64,000 nt of DNA from CAWKCE01 sp032127035 (lineage in GTDB: Bacteria > Actinomycetota > Actinomycetes > JAHEKZ01): NCBI GenBank assembly GCA_963848085.1, contig CAWKCE010000005.1, forward strand, positions 620,001 to 684,000, written 5' to 3'. Numbering within the stretch: the first letter of the stretch is position 1; each line of letters starts with the position of its first letter. Made by a program: the position numbers and the translations under genes. Positions 54,324-63,417 of this stretch are shown here, one piece after another. Under the pieces are notes generated by a model. That model ran no database searches and was not told the DNA's origin. It saw only the letters and a list, made by a program, of their open reading frames with translations.

Positions 54324-55109
54324 TCAGAGGTCAATGTCGACGACGAGGGGGGCATGGTCGGAGGCACCTTTGCCTTTGCGAGCCTCCCGGTCGACGTAGG
54401 CGTCGGTCACTGCTGATGCCAGTGCCGGGTTGGCATAGACCAGGTCGATCCGCATGCCCTCGGCCTTGTGGAACGCGCCCCCCCGGTAGTCCCAGAACGT
54501 GTACGGGTGCGGGCCTTTCAGTGCCCGGGGCATGACGTCGGTCAGCCCCAGCTCCCGCAACGCCGCCAGGGCCGACCGCTCCTGCGCCGTGACGTGGGTC
54601 GCGCCGACGAACTTGGCCACGTCCCAGACGTCGGCGTCGTCCGGTGCCACGTTGAAGTCCCCGAGCAGCGCGAAGGGGGTGCTGCCGGCCGCCTCCTCGG
54701 CGACCGCCTGCCGGAACGCAGCCAGCCAGGCGAGCTTGTAGCTGTAGTGCGGGTTGTCCGGCTCGCGACCGTTGGGGACGTAGAGCGACCACAGCCGGAC
54801 CCCGCCGCAGGTGGCTCCGAGGGCTCGCGCCTCCAGGGTCTGGGAGTCGGGGAACCCGGGGTCCCCGGGGAAGCCACGGGTCACGTCGTCCAGCCCCACG
54901 CGGGACAGCACGGCCACGCCGTTCCACCGACCCTGCCCGTGGTGCGCCACCTGGTAGCCGGCTGCCTCAACCGCCTCGAACGGGAAGGCGTCGGCAGCGA
55001 CCTTGGTCTCCTGGAGGCACACGACGTCCGGCGCGGCAGCCTCGAGCCACTCCAGGACCCGCGGCAGCCGAGCCGACACTGAGTTGACGTTCCAGGTCGC
55101 GATGCGCAC
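54324..55109 (-). CDS. xthA: exodeoxyribonuclease III
   Basis: 261 residues from a GTG at 55107-55109. Exo/endonuclease fold with ATWNVNSVSARL, CLQETKV, the GDFNVAPDDADVW catalytic region, and a C-terminal SDHAPLVVDIDL. Cleaves at abasic sites and degrades double-stranded DNA 3'-5' in base-excision repair. It stands 26 bases from femX and reads the same way. Confidence 0.95.
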   Translation of the reverse strand: MRIATWNVNSVSARLPRVLEWLEAAAPDVVCLQETKVAADAFPFEAVEAAGYQVAHHGQGRWNGVAVLSRVGLDDVTRGFPGDPGFPDSQTLEARALGATCGGVRLWSLYVPNGREPDNPHYSYKLAWLAAFRQAVAEEAAGSTPFALLGDFNVAPDDADVWDVAKFVGATHVTAQERSALAALRELGLTDVMPRALKGPHPYTFWDYRGGAFHKAEGMRIDLVYANPALASAVTDAYVDREARKGKGASDHAPLVVDIDL

Positions 55110-55264
55110 AGGGCCAGCCTAGGCCGCGGTCGTCCACAGTCGATTTCGTCCCGGCTCACCCGGCCGGTAGTCTCACCATCCTGTGCCTGGGGTTTCGGGC
55201 ACGACGCCTGTCCTCCTGCCACGGATCCGCCGTGGCCGCCAAGTCCGAAGGAGGTGGAGAACGC

Positions 55265-55555
55265 ATGCGTCAGTACGAGCTCATGGTCATCCTTGACCCC
55301 GAACTCGAGGAGCGCACCGTCGCTCCCTCGCTCGAACAGTTCCTCAACGTCGTCCGCACTGCGGGCGGCACCGTCGAGAAGGTCGATGTCTGGGGCCGCC
55401 GCCGGCTGGCCTACGAGATCGACAAGAAGTCCGAAGGCATCTACGCCGTCGTCGAGATGACGTCCGACGCCGAAGCGGTGACCGAGCTCGACCGGCAGCT
55501 CAACCTCAACGAGGTCGTGCTGCGCACCAAGGTCATCCGCCCGGACATCCGGTGA
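55265..55555 (+). CDS. rpsF: 30S ribosomal protein S6
   Basis: 96 residues from ATG 55265, nine bases after GGAGGTGG. Starts MRQYELMVILDPELEER and contains VWGRRRLAYEIDKKSEGIYAV. Partners S18 on the 30S platform. First of the rpsF-ssb-rpsR-rplI operon. A TCGTCCACA at 55130-55138, 8/9 to the DnaA box, lies upstream. Confidence 0.97.
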   Translation: MRQYELMVILDPELEERTVAPSLEQFLNVVRTAGGTVEKVDVWGRRRLAYEIDKKSEGIYAVVEMTSDAEAVTELDRQLNLNEVVLRTKVIRPDIR

Positions 55556-55567
55556 GGAGGCAGACCC

Positions 55568-56083
55568 ATGGCCGGTGACACCGTCATCACCGTCGTCGGG
55601 AACCTCACCGACGACCCCGAGCTTCGCTTCACTGCGTCGGGCGCCGCCGTGGCGAACTTCACGGTCGCGTCGACCCCGCGGTTCTTCGACAAGCAGACGA
55701 ACGAGTGGAAGGACGGCGACGCGCTGTTCCTCCGGTGCTCGGTCTGGCGCCAAGCGGCGGAGAACGTCGCGGAGTCCCTCACCCGAGGGATGCGCGTCAT
55801 GGTGCAGGGCCGGCTGAAGCAGCGGTCCTACGAGACCCGCGAGGGCGAGAAGCGCACGGTGTACGAGATCGACGTCGACGAGGTCGGCCCGTCCCTGAAG
55901 TACGCCACCGCGAAGGTCACCAAGGTCCAGCGCAGCGGCGGCGGCGGATTCGGCGGGAACGCTCCTGCCCAGTCGTCGGAGGACCCCTGGGCGTCCGCGG
56001 CACCGGCCGGCGGCGACAGCTGGGGAGGCTCCGGCTCGACCGGCGCCGGCGCTGCCCCGGCATCCGACGAGCCGCCCTTCTGA
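55568..56083 (+). CDS. ssb: single-stranded DNA-binding protein
   Basis: 171 residues from ATG 55568 behind GAGGAGG. OB fold (about 1-110) with TVVGNLTDDPELRFTASGAAVANFTVA and FLRCSVWRQAAENV. A Gly/Ser-rich linker leads to the acidic tip SDEPPF, the docking tail for partner proteins. Protects single strands during replication. Confidence 0.96.
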   Translation: MAGDTVITVVGNLTDDPELRFTASGAAVANFTVASTPRFFDKQTNEWKDGDALFLRCSVWRQAAENVAESLTRGMRVMVQGRLKQRSYETREGEKRTVYEIDVDEVGPSLKYATAKVTKVQRSGGGGFGGNAPAQSSEDPWASAAPAGGDSWGGSGSTGAGAAPASDEPPF

Positions 56084-56180
56084 CCAACGGTTCCGCCAGC
56101 ACCTCGCGTGCGGACCACCTGTCCACCATTCGACCATCCCCGCCACCGGGCGGGGCTTCGCCAGAACCTGGAGCACCACG

Positions 56181-56417
56181 ATGGCCAAGCCACCACTACG
56201 CACGCCGAAGAAGAAGGTCTGCGCGTTCTGCAAAGGGAGGGTGTCCTACATCGACTACAAGGACACCGGACTCCTGCGCAAGTACGTGTCCGACCGCGGC
56301 AAGATCCGGGCCCGGCGCGTCACCGGCAACTGCACCCGTCACCAGCGGGACATCGCGATGGCGGTCAAGAACGCCCGTGAGGTCGCTCTGCTGCCCTACA
56401 CCAGCACCGCTCGCTGA
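56181..56417 (+). CDS. rpsR: 30S ribosomal protein S18, zinc-binding (C+) form
   Basis: 78 residues from ATG 56181. KKKVCAFCKGRVSYIDYKDTGLL and GNCTRHQRDI keep three Cys and a His that can bind zinc, so this is the C+ type. Actinomycetota often have a second zinc-free copy elsewhere under zinc control. Binds S6 on the 30S platform. Confidence 0.96.
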   Translation: MAKPPLRTPKKKVCAFCKGRVSYIDYKDTGLLRKYVSDRGKIRARRVTGNCTRHQRDIAMAVKNAREVALLPYTSTAR

Positions 56418-56431
56418 GAGGGGGTCACCCG

Positions 56432-56878
56432 ATGAAGCTCATCCTCACCCACGAGGTCGGTGGCCTCGGTGCCCCCGGGGACGTCGTGGAGGTCAAGGAC
56501 GGCTACGGCCGAAACTACCTCGTCCCTCGCGGTCTGGCGGTCCACTGGACGCGCGGCGGCGAGAAGCAGGTCAGCCAGATCCAGCGGGCACGCGGGGCGC
56601 GGGAGATCCGTGACCTCGGCCACGCCCAGGAGGTCAAGGCCCAGCTCGAGGGGCTGACCGTCTCCCTGCCAGTGCGCGCCGGCGACGCCGGACGCCTGTT
56701 CGGCTCGGTGACCGTCGGAGACGTCGTCGCCGCGGTGACCGCGGCCGGCGGTCCGGAGCTGGACAAGCGCCGGGTGGAGCTCGGCCAGCCGATCAAGAGC
56801 GTGGGCGCCCACCAGGTCTCGGTGCGGCTGCACCCCGAGCTGTCGGCCACCGTCTCGCTCGACGTCGTCCCCGAGTAG
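56432..56878 (+). CDS. rplI: 50S ribosomal protein L9
   Basis: 148 residues from ATG 56432. The N-terminal domain begins MKLILTHEVGGLGAPGDVVEVKDGYGRNYLVPRGLA, followed by a long connecting helix and a C-terminal domain. Binds domain V of 23S rRNA. Last gene of the rpsF operon. Confidence 0.97.
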   Translation: MKLILTHEVGGLGAPGDVVEVKDGYGRNYLVPRGLAVHWTRGGEKQVSQIQRARGAREIRDLGHAQEVKAQLEGLTVSLPVRAGDAGRLFGSVTVGDVVAAVTAAGGPELDKRRVELGQPIKSVGAHQVSVRLHPELSATVSLDVVPE

Positions 56879-56892
56879 GCCCGCCACCTCCC

Positions 56893-56996
56893 GGTGGACA
56901 GGTGCGACCGGTCTGTCCACAGGTGCCTGGTGTGACCCCGCCGGAGCGGGGTCGCCGAACCCCGTTGTCCACAAGCGCGGCCGGCCCTGTGGACAA
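56893..56996. promoter_or_regulatory. DnaA-box cluster between rplI and murT
   Basis: Two perfect TTGTCCACA boxes face each other (56965-56973 plus; 56988-56996 minus) with a 14-base spacer. Two weaker ones lie upstream: CTGTCCACC on the minus strand at 56893-56901 (7/9) and CTGTCCACA at 56913-56921 (8/9). This intergenic space is 151 bases, just ahead of murT, about 33 kb from oriC. DnaA binding is inferred. Confidence 0.65.
56934..56953 (+). terminator. hairpin terminator of the rpsF-rplI operon
   Basis: An 8-bp perfect stem (GACCCCGC / GCGGGGTC) closes a CGGA tetraloop, 56 bases past the rplI stop. No U-tract. It lies between the weaker and stronger DnaA-box pairs. Confidence 0.7.
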
Positions 56997-57029
56997 GTGC
57001 GGCCGCGGGTGACCTCCTAGACTCCGCGA

Positions 57030-58364
57030 GTGTCCGACCCGCAGCCCGAACCGACCTCCAGCGGGCCCAGGGGCGGGCGGGCCGGGGGCCGTTCGGAGCT
57101 GCCTCCTCGTCGCCTGCCGTGGCTGACCCGCGCCGCTCTGGCCCTCAGCCGCGCCGCGGCCGACGCCTCCCGCCGCAGCGGGCGCGGACGGGGGGCGCAG
57201 GTGGGTGGCAAGCTGGCCTACCGGCTGCGCCCCGGGACGCTGCGCGACCTCGCCGACGGGCGTCAGACCGCCCTGGTGAGTGCCACCAACGGCAAGTCGA
57301 CGACGGCGACCCTGCTGGCTGCAGCCGTCCGTTCGCGCGGCCCCACCGCGTTCAACGCCACGGGTGCCAACATGGAGGAGGGCCTGGTCGTCGCCCTGGA
57401 CGCCGACCGCCGCGCGCCGTACGCGGTGCTGGAGACAGACGAGGCGTACCTCGGGGTCGTCGTCGAGGCGACCCGGCCCCGCGTCCTGCTTCTGATGAAC
57501 CTCAGCCGGGACTTCCTCGAACGCGGGGTGCGCGCGAAGCAGCTCGCCGCACACTGGCGGGAGACCATCGCCGCGATCGACTGGCCCTGCGTCGTCGTGG
57601 CCAACACCGACGACCCACTGGTGGCGTGGTCGGTGCGTGCGGCCCGTCAGCTCGTCTGGGTCGCCGGCGAGGACTCGTGGCACGCCGACTCGATGGTGTG
57701 TCGCGACTGCCTGGTGCGCCTGGATCGCAGCAACGCCAGCTGGCGTTGCCCGCACTGCGGCATGGAGCGCGAGACACCCGACTGGTGGGTTGCCCCGTCA
57801 GCCGACGGGTGGGTGGCCCACGGGCCGGACGACGTCGCTGTCCTGCTGCCGGCCTCGCTGCCCGGGCGCGCGTCGCGCGTCAACTCCCTGTTCGCCGTGG
57901 CGGCCGCGACCGCGATGGACGTCTCGCCGGAAGCTGCGGTGCAGCGTGTTGCTGACGTCGAGAACGTCGACGGTCGCTATGCGCCGCACGTCTACGGACA
58001 GCATGTCGTGCGCGTGCTGCTGGCAAAGAACCCGGCCAGCTGGACCGAGTCGCTCGCGACCGTCGAGGAGGACCGGAAACCCAGTCTGGTGCTGGCGATG
58101 TCGAGCCGCGGGGCGGGTGGCGGGCAGGACACTGCCATGCTCTGGGACGCCCCGTTCGAGCGGCTTGCCGGCCGTGCGGTGACCACCGCCGGAAGTCGCG
58201 GCGACGAGCTGGCGCTCCGGCTGGCCGCGGCGGGGGTAGAGGTGAGACGCGGCAGTGCCGACGTCGTCGCGGAGATCGGCGCACAGCCACCGGGAGCAGT
58301 CGACCTGATCGCCAACTGGCCGGCCTTCAACGCGGTCCTCGACCGGATCGGGCGTGGGACGTGA
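57030..58364 (+). CDS. murT: MurT-like ligase subunit of lipid II isoglutaminyl synthase
   Basis: 444 residues from GTG 57030. The Mur ligase ATP site SATNGKSTTATLL (about 84-96), NLSRDFLERG and NTDDPLV are present. A Cys4 zinc ribbon (Cys224, 227, 240, 243) interrupts the central domain. The C-terminal DUF1727 domain has LAKNPASWTESL. The loop that in canonical MurT reads roughly ADG-x-D-x-SWLWD here reads AGGGQDTAMLWD, so the Asp expected to complete GatD's triad appears to be Gly. Overlaps gatD by 4 bases. Confidence 0.88.
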   Translation: MSDPQPEPTSSGPRGGRAGGRSELPPRRLPWLTRAALALSRAAADASRRSGRGRGAQVGGKLAYRLRPGTLRDLADGRQTALVSATNGKSTTATLLAAAVRSRGPTAFNATGANMEEGLVVALDADRRAPYAVLETDEAYLGVVVEATRPRVLLLMNLSRDFLERGVRAKQLAAHWRETIAAIDWPCVVVANTDDPLVAWSVRAARQLVWVAGEDSWHADSMVCRDCLVRLDRSNASWRCPHCGMERETPDWWVAPSADGWVAHGPDDVAVLLPASLPGRASRVNSLFAVAAATAMDVSPEAAVQRVADVENVDGRYAPHVYGQHVVRVLLAKNPASWTESLATVEEDRKPSLVLAMSSRGAGGGQDTAMLWDAPFERLAGRAVTTAGSRGDELALRLAAAGVEVRRGSADVVAEIGAQPPGAVDLIANWPAFNAVLDRIGRGT

Positions 58365-59098
58365 CCGCGTCACCCCTCGTCGTCGTGGACCTGTTCCCAT
58401 CGCTCCTCCAGCCGGAAGGCGACCGCGGCAACGCGGTAGCGCTCGTGCATCGTTGCCAGCAACGCGGGCTGTCCGCCGAACTGGTTGTCGTGCATCCGGG
58501 TGACCCGCTCCCACCGGCGGACGTGGTGTGCCTGGGTGGATCGGAGGATGCGGACGCGCCGATGTGCGCGCGGCTGCTCGCGTCCGACGGCGCCCTGCGT
58601 CGGCTCGTCACGAACGGGACGGTCGTGCTCGGGGTCGGTGCCGGCTTCGAGGTGCTGGGGTCGACGTTCGTCGACGTCGCCGGCCGGGTGCGGGAAGGAG
58701 CGGGGCTGCTCGACGTCGAGATGTCGACGGCCGAGCTCGCGTCGGGGCCGGTGGTCACCGCCCCTGTGGTGGGTCTCGGCCTGCCGGCGCTGTCCGGGTA
58801 CGAGCACCACGTGGGCCGCGCGACGCTGGGGCCGGCCGCCACTCCTTTGGCCGACCTGGAGATTGGGGTGGGCAACTCCGGGTCGGACCAGCTGCGACAC
58901 GACGGCGCCGTGCAGGGCCGCGTGGTGGGGACCTGGCTGCACGGCCCGCTGCTCCCCCGCAACCCGGCTCTGACCGACCTGCTCCTGGGATGGGCGGCCG
59001 GGGACCGCCGGCTCGGACCGCCCCCGGCCGGTGAGGACGCCCTGGCGGGCGCGGTGCGGGAGGCCCGGATCGCTCAGGCGCGGCGTCCCACAGGCTGA
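58361..59098 (+). CDS. gatD: GatD-like amidotransferase subunit lacking the catalytic Cys
   Basis: 245 residues. CobB/CobQ-type class I amidotransferase fold with CLGGSEDADAP, GYEHHVGRATLGP and GTWLHGPLLPRNPAL, where His194 matches the triad His of S. aureus GatD. The nucleophile motif, usually V-C-A-G-F-Q, reads V-G93-A-G-F-E (codon GGT at 58637-58639). So glutamine hydrolysis by the classical route should not work. Canonical GatD feeds ammonia to MurT to amidate D-Glu of lipid II. The frame is intact and coupled to murT. Confidence 0.87.
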   Translation: MTASPLVVVDLFPSLLQPEGDRGNAVALVHRCQQRGLSAELVVVHPGDPLPPADVVCLGGSEDADAPMCARLLASDGALRRLVTNGTVVLGVGAGFEVLGSTFVDVAGRVREGAGLLDVEMSTAELASGPVVTAPVVGLGLPALSGYEHHVGRATLGPAATPLADLEIGVGNSGSDQLRHDGAVQGRVVGTWLHGPLLPRNPALTDLLLGWAAGDRRLGPPPAGEDALAGAVREARIAQARRPTG

Positions 59099-59117
59099 GA
59101 CGACCGGCCGCGGGTTG

Positions 59118-59245
59118 CCGTCCACATGCGGTGGACCGCGTCGCCGCAGGTCAGTGCCTCGTCGCCGGGGAGCGCTGTGGATATCCACACCGTCGACCCC
59201 AGGTCGTACACGGCTTTGGGGGGCCTTCTCCCCAGGTTGTCCACA
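59118..59245. promoter_or_regulatory. DnaA-box-like cluster upstream of dnaB
   Basis: In the 259-base gatD-dnaB gap: CCGTCCACA at 59118-59126 (7/9); a palindrome TGTGGATATCCACA at 59176-59189 that forms two overlapping ATATCCACA boxes (8/9 to TTATCCACA); and a perfect TTGTCCACA at 59237-59245. These sites lie 113-240 bases upstream of the dnaB start. Confidence 0.55.
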
Positions 59246-59357
59246 GACGGGTCCCCAGGCGGGCTTGGTCCTGTCGGTCCCGCCGGGTAGAACCGGGTTG
59301 GGTTCCCGCCGCGCAGGTGAGCGCGACGGGTCGGTCGACCGAGAGGTAGGGCACGCG

Positions 59358-60722
<1,365 letters not shown>

Positions 60723-60723
60723 C

Positions 60724-60803
60724 GCCGAGTGCACACCCGCAGGACACTTTCCCTCGCCGAGTGCACACCCCCAGGACGCCTTTTCTCGCCGAGTGCACAC
60801 CCC
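60724..60803 (-). repeat. tandem 32-bp intergenic repeat, locus 2 (three units)
   Basis: Two full 32-base units (60724-60755, 60756-60787) and a partial one (60788-60803) share the core CGAGTGCACACCC and begin one base after the dnaB stop. In reverse complement this is the same unit as at 15134-15210. Confidence 0.8.
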
Positions 60804-60901
60804 GGTGCGATCCGTTCGGAAAGTCAGCCCCTTCGGCTCTATCTGCCGTGGTCGAAGTGGGTTAGCGTCGCGGCACCACGTCGCGCCGGCCGGGGGTCTG
60901 C

Positions 60902-62911
60902 ATGAGGTCTCGCCGCTTGCTCAGTGTCACCGCCACCGTGACCGGGTCGCTCTTCGCACTGACACTGGTGGTCGCACCCGCTGAGGCAGCGGTCGATCCG
61001 TCGGTGACGCCGGACGCCAAGGCCATCCTCGAAGGCGATCTTGCTGACTACCAGTGGATGCTGGCGGCGGTGAACGCCCCGCAGGCGTGGACGAAGTCGA
61101 CCGGCGTCGGCGTCACCATCGCGATCTTGGACACCGGGGTGGACGCCACGCACCCGGACCTCGAGGGCAGGGTGGTCCCGGGTGGCGTGGTCAAGGTGGC
61201 CGACGACGGATCCACGTCGATCGTGGATGCGACCGTGGAGCGCACCAGCAGCGACTGGTATGGGCACGGCACACACGTAGCGGGGATCGCCGCAGGGGAC
61301 GCCGACGGCAACGGCATCACCGGGATCGCTCCCGACGCCTCGATCATGCCCGTGCGCCTGCTGACGCGGCGGTCCTCGTGGCTGGACGCCGGTGGCTTCC
61401 TCGACTCGGTCGCCCAGGGCATCGACTTCGCTGTCTCCCACGGTGCCAACGTGCTGAACCTGTCACTCGGCGCACCGAGCAGCCACTTGTCCGGTGACAC
61501 CTCGAACGATGCGTACCGCGCGGCGCTCGGCCGGGTGTGCGACTCCGTGGCAGCGGCCACCGCCGCAGGCAGCGTCGTGGTGGTCTCGTCGGGGAACGCC
61601 GGCGACTGGCTCAACTACCAGTCAGCACCAGCGTCCTGCCCGGGCGCGGTCAGTGTGGCGGCCATCGGCGCCGACCTCGACCGGACGTTCTGGAGCAGCT
61701 TCGACCCCACCGTGGCCCTGGCGGCGCCGGGGCTGGAGGTGCTGTCCGCCGACTCGGCCGCTGCTGACGTCACGCCGGCCGACCACTTCCAGGCCAGCGG
61801 AACCTCCATGGCGGCCCCGGTCGTCACGGGTGTCGCGGCGCTGGTGATGTCCGACGACCCGACCCTGTCCGCCGAGGACGTCGCGACCGAGCTGACGAGC
61901 ACAGCGCTGGACCTCGGCCCACCCGGACGAGACCCGGAGACTGGTTTCGGGCTGGTCGACGCCGCTGCCGCTGTCGGCGTGGCAACCCCGCCTCCGGCCT
62001 CGGGTGACTTCTTCACTGCGTCGATCGACGGGGTCGAGTCGCTGGGCGACGGGGGACCACCGGCGGCTACCGAAGCGGTCGTGCGCTGGAGCGTGCCGGC
62101 CACGCACGGGGTTACTGGCTACACCGTGCGCGTCTTCGACGACACCGGGACCACCGAGCACGACGTGGGAGCCCTGGACGTCCGGCTCCAGCTGGTGCTG
62201 GCGCCGGAGGCGTGGGTGCAGGTGGTGGCCCACACCACGGCGGGCGACGTTGCCACGTTCCCCGTCCAGTGGGGTCAAGGCGGCCAGTGGGTGCCGCCGG
62301 CGCCGGTGCGCGCCCCAACGGCGGAGCGGCACCGTGACCTCGTGCACGCGCAGTGGCGGGCGCCGAAGGACACCACCGGGATCTCTGCGGTCCTCGTCGG
62401 CGTCAAGGCTGTCGGCTCCTGGCGGTACCAGGTCCGCCGCGTCGCGTGGGACGGCGTCGGCCCCTTCCCGACCGAAGGACGCGTGCGGCTGCCGGAGAAG
62501 CTCCGCTGGTCCGACCTGCGAGTCGTCGTGGTCGCTGTCTCTCCGGTGGACGAGGGCTCGGGCGAGGAGTGGGGCACACCGGCCCGGGTACCCGACCTGT
62601 TGCCGGCCGTGCACGGTATCCACGTCGATCGGGTGCAGTCCGCCGGTCCGCGTGCGTTCGAGGTGACCGGTGGCATCTCCGCGGTGCTGGCCAAGCAGAC
62701 CTGCGGGACACGCACGTGCGCCGGCCGGAAGGTCACGGTTCGCGTCGATCTCGGTCGGCGGATGGGCGAGGTCGTCACCCGGCTGACCAGCCGCGGGGAC
62801 TTCCACGCGTTACTGAGCCGGCCCGCCGGGCGCCAGCGGGTGCACGTGAAGGTGATCGGCCCAGGCGACCTCACCAGCGGTCCGTTCCGGCGGTTCCCGG
62901 TGCGTCGCTGA
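60902..62911 (+). CDS. secreted S8 (subtilisin-like) serine protease
   Basis: 669 residues from ATG 60902. A signal peptide (cleavage near AEA, about 29) is followed by the peptidase S8 domain (about 55-360). Its triad is intact: Asp77 in ILDTGVD, His122 in GHGTHVAG and Ser302 in SGTSMAAP. The C-terminal 300 residues look like fibronectin-type or other beta domains with a Cys pair (QTCGTRTC). No sortase signal or membrane anchor was seen, so it is probably released. Surface protease of unknown target. Confidence 0.92.
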   Translation: MRSRRLLSVTATVTGSLFALTLVVAPAEAAVDPSVTPDAKAILEGDLADYQWMLAAVNAPQAWTKSTGVGVTIAILDTGVDATHPDLEGRVVPGGVVKVADDGSTSIVDATVERTSSDWYGHGTHVAGIAAGDADGNGITGIAPDASIMPVRLLTRRSSWLDAGGFLDSVAQGIDFAVSHGANVLNLSLGAPSSHLSGDTSNDAYRAALGRVCDSVAAATAAGSVVVVSSGNAGDWLNYQSAPASCPGAVSVAAIGADLDRTFWSSFDPTVALAAPGLEVLSADSAAADVTPADHFQASGTSMAAPVVTGVAALVMSDDPTLSAEDVATELTSTALDLGPPGRDPETGFGLVDAAAAVGVATPPPASGDFFTASIDGVESLGDGGPPAATEAVVRWSVPATHGVTGYTVRVFDDTGTTEHDVGALDVRLQLVLAPEAWVQVVAHTTAGDVATFPVQWGQGGQWVPPAPVRAPTAERHRDLVHAQWRAPKDTTGISAVLVGVKAVGSWRYQVRRVAWDGVGPFPTEGRVRLPEKLRWSDLRVVVVAVSPVDEGSGEEWGTPARVPDLLPAVHGIHVDRVQSAGPRAFEVTGGISAVLAKQTCGTRTCAGRKVTVRVDLGRRMGEVVTRLTSRGDFHALLSRPAGRQRVHVKVIGPGDLTSGPFRRFPVRR

Positions 62912-62949
62912 CGGCTGCTGGCCGCCGGACTGCACGCGGACTGGAAGCG

Positions 62950-63387
62950 GTGGACTTCGACCTGAGCGTCGAGATCGGCTGCCCGCCGGCCGACGTCTTC
63001 GCGTTCCTGACCGACGTGGAGCGGTTTGCCACCGGTCCCGGATCGCCTGTGGTCACCATGGAGAAGATCCCGCCGGGAAGGACCGTGGTCGGCACCCGGT
63101 GGCGCGAGGTGGTGCGGCTGCTGCCGGGCCTGCGGATGACCGTGTGGTCCGTCGTCATCGACCTGACCCCGGACGCTGGACTGGTCGTGGACTTCTCCGC
63201 GGTGGCCTTCACCGGGCGGCTCAGCTACCAGCTGACGCCGACGGCGAGCGGGACTCGGCTGTATCAGCGCCAGACGCTCGCCCCGCGAGGGCCGTTCCGC
63301 CTGGTGTCTCGGTGCATGGCGCGCGCCTTCAGGCCGCGCCTGGTCGAGCGCCTCGACGACATCCGCAGCCAACTGGAGGCGCGGTGA
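62950..63387 (+). CDS. SRPBCC family protein
   Basis: 145 residues from the GTG at 62950. The helix-grip fold pattern is clear: VDFDLSVEIGCPPADVFAFLTDVERFATG, GTRWREVVRLL, YQLTPTASGTRLYQRQTL and a long C-terminal helix. Such proteins bind hydrophobic ligands or modulate partner activity; the ligand is unknown. Short gap after the protease gene suggests co-transcription. Confidence 0.8.
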   Translation: MDFDLSVEIGCPPADVFAFLTDVERFATGPGSPVVTMEKIPPGRTVVGTRWREVVRLLPGLRMTVWSVVIDLTPDAGLVVDFSAVAFTGRLSYQLTPTASGTRLYQRQTLAPRGPFRLVSRCMARAFRPRLVERLDDIRSQLEAR

Positions 63388-63417
63388 GCCGAGGGCGCTG
63401 AGCCGTGCGCTCGGCGG

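Noticed and set aside
56965..56996. Reading the perfect DnaA-box pair as a terminator hairpin for rplI
   Set aside because: A stronger 8-bp GC stem with a tetraloop at 56934-56953 already fits, and both arms match the DnaA consensus exactly.
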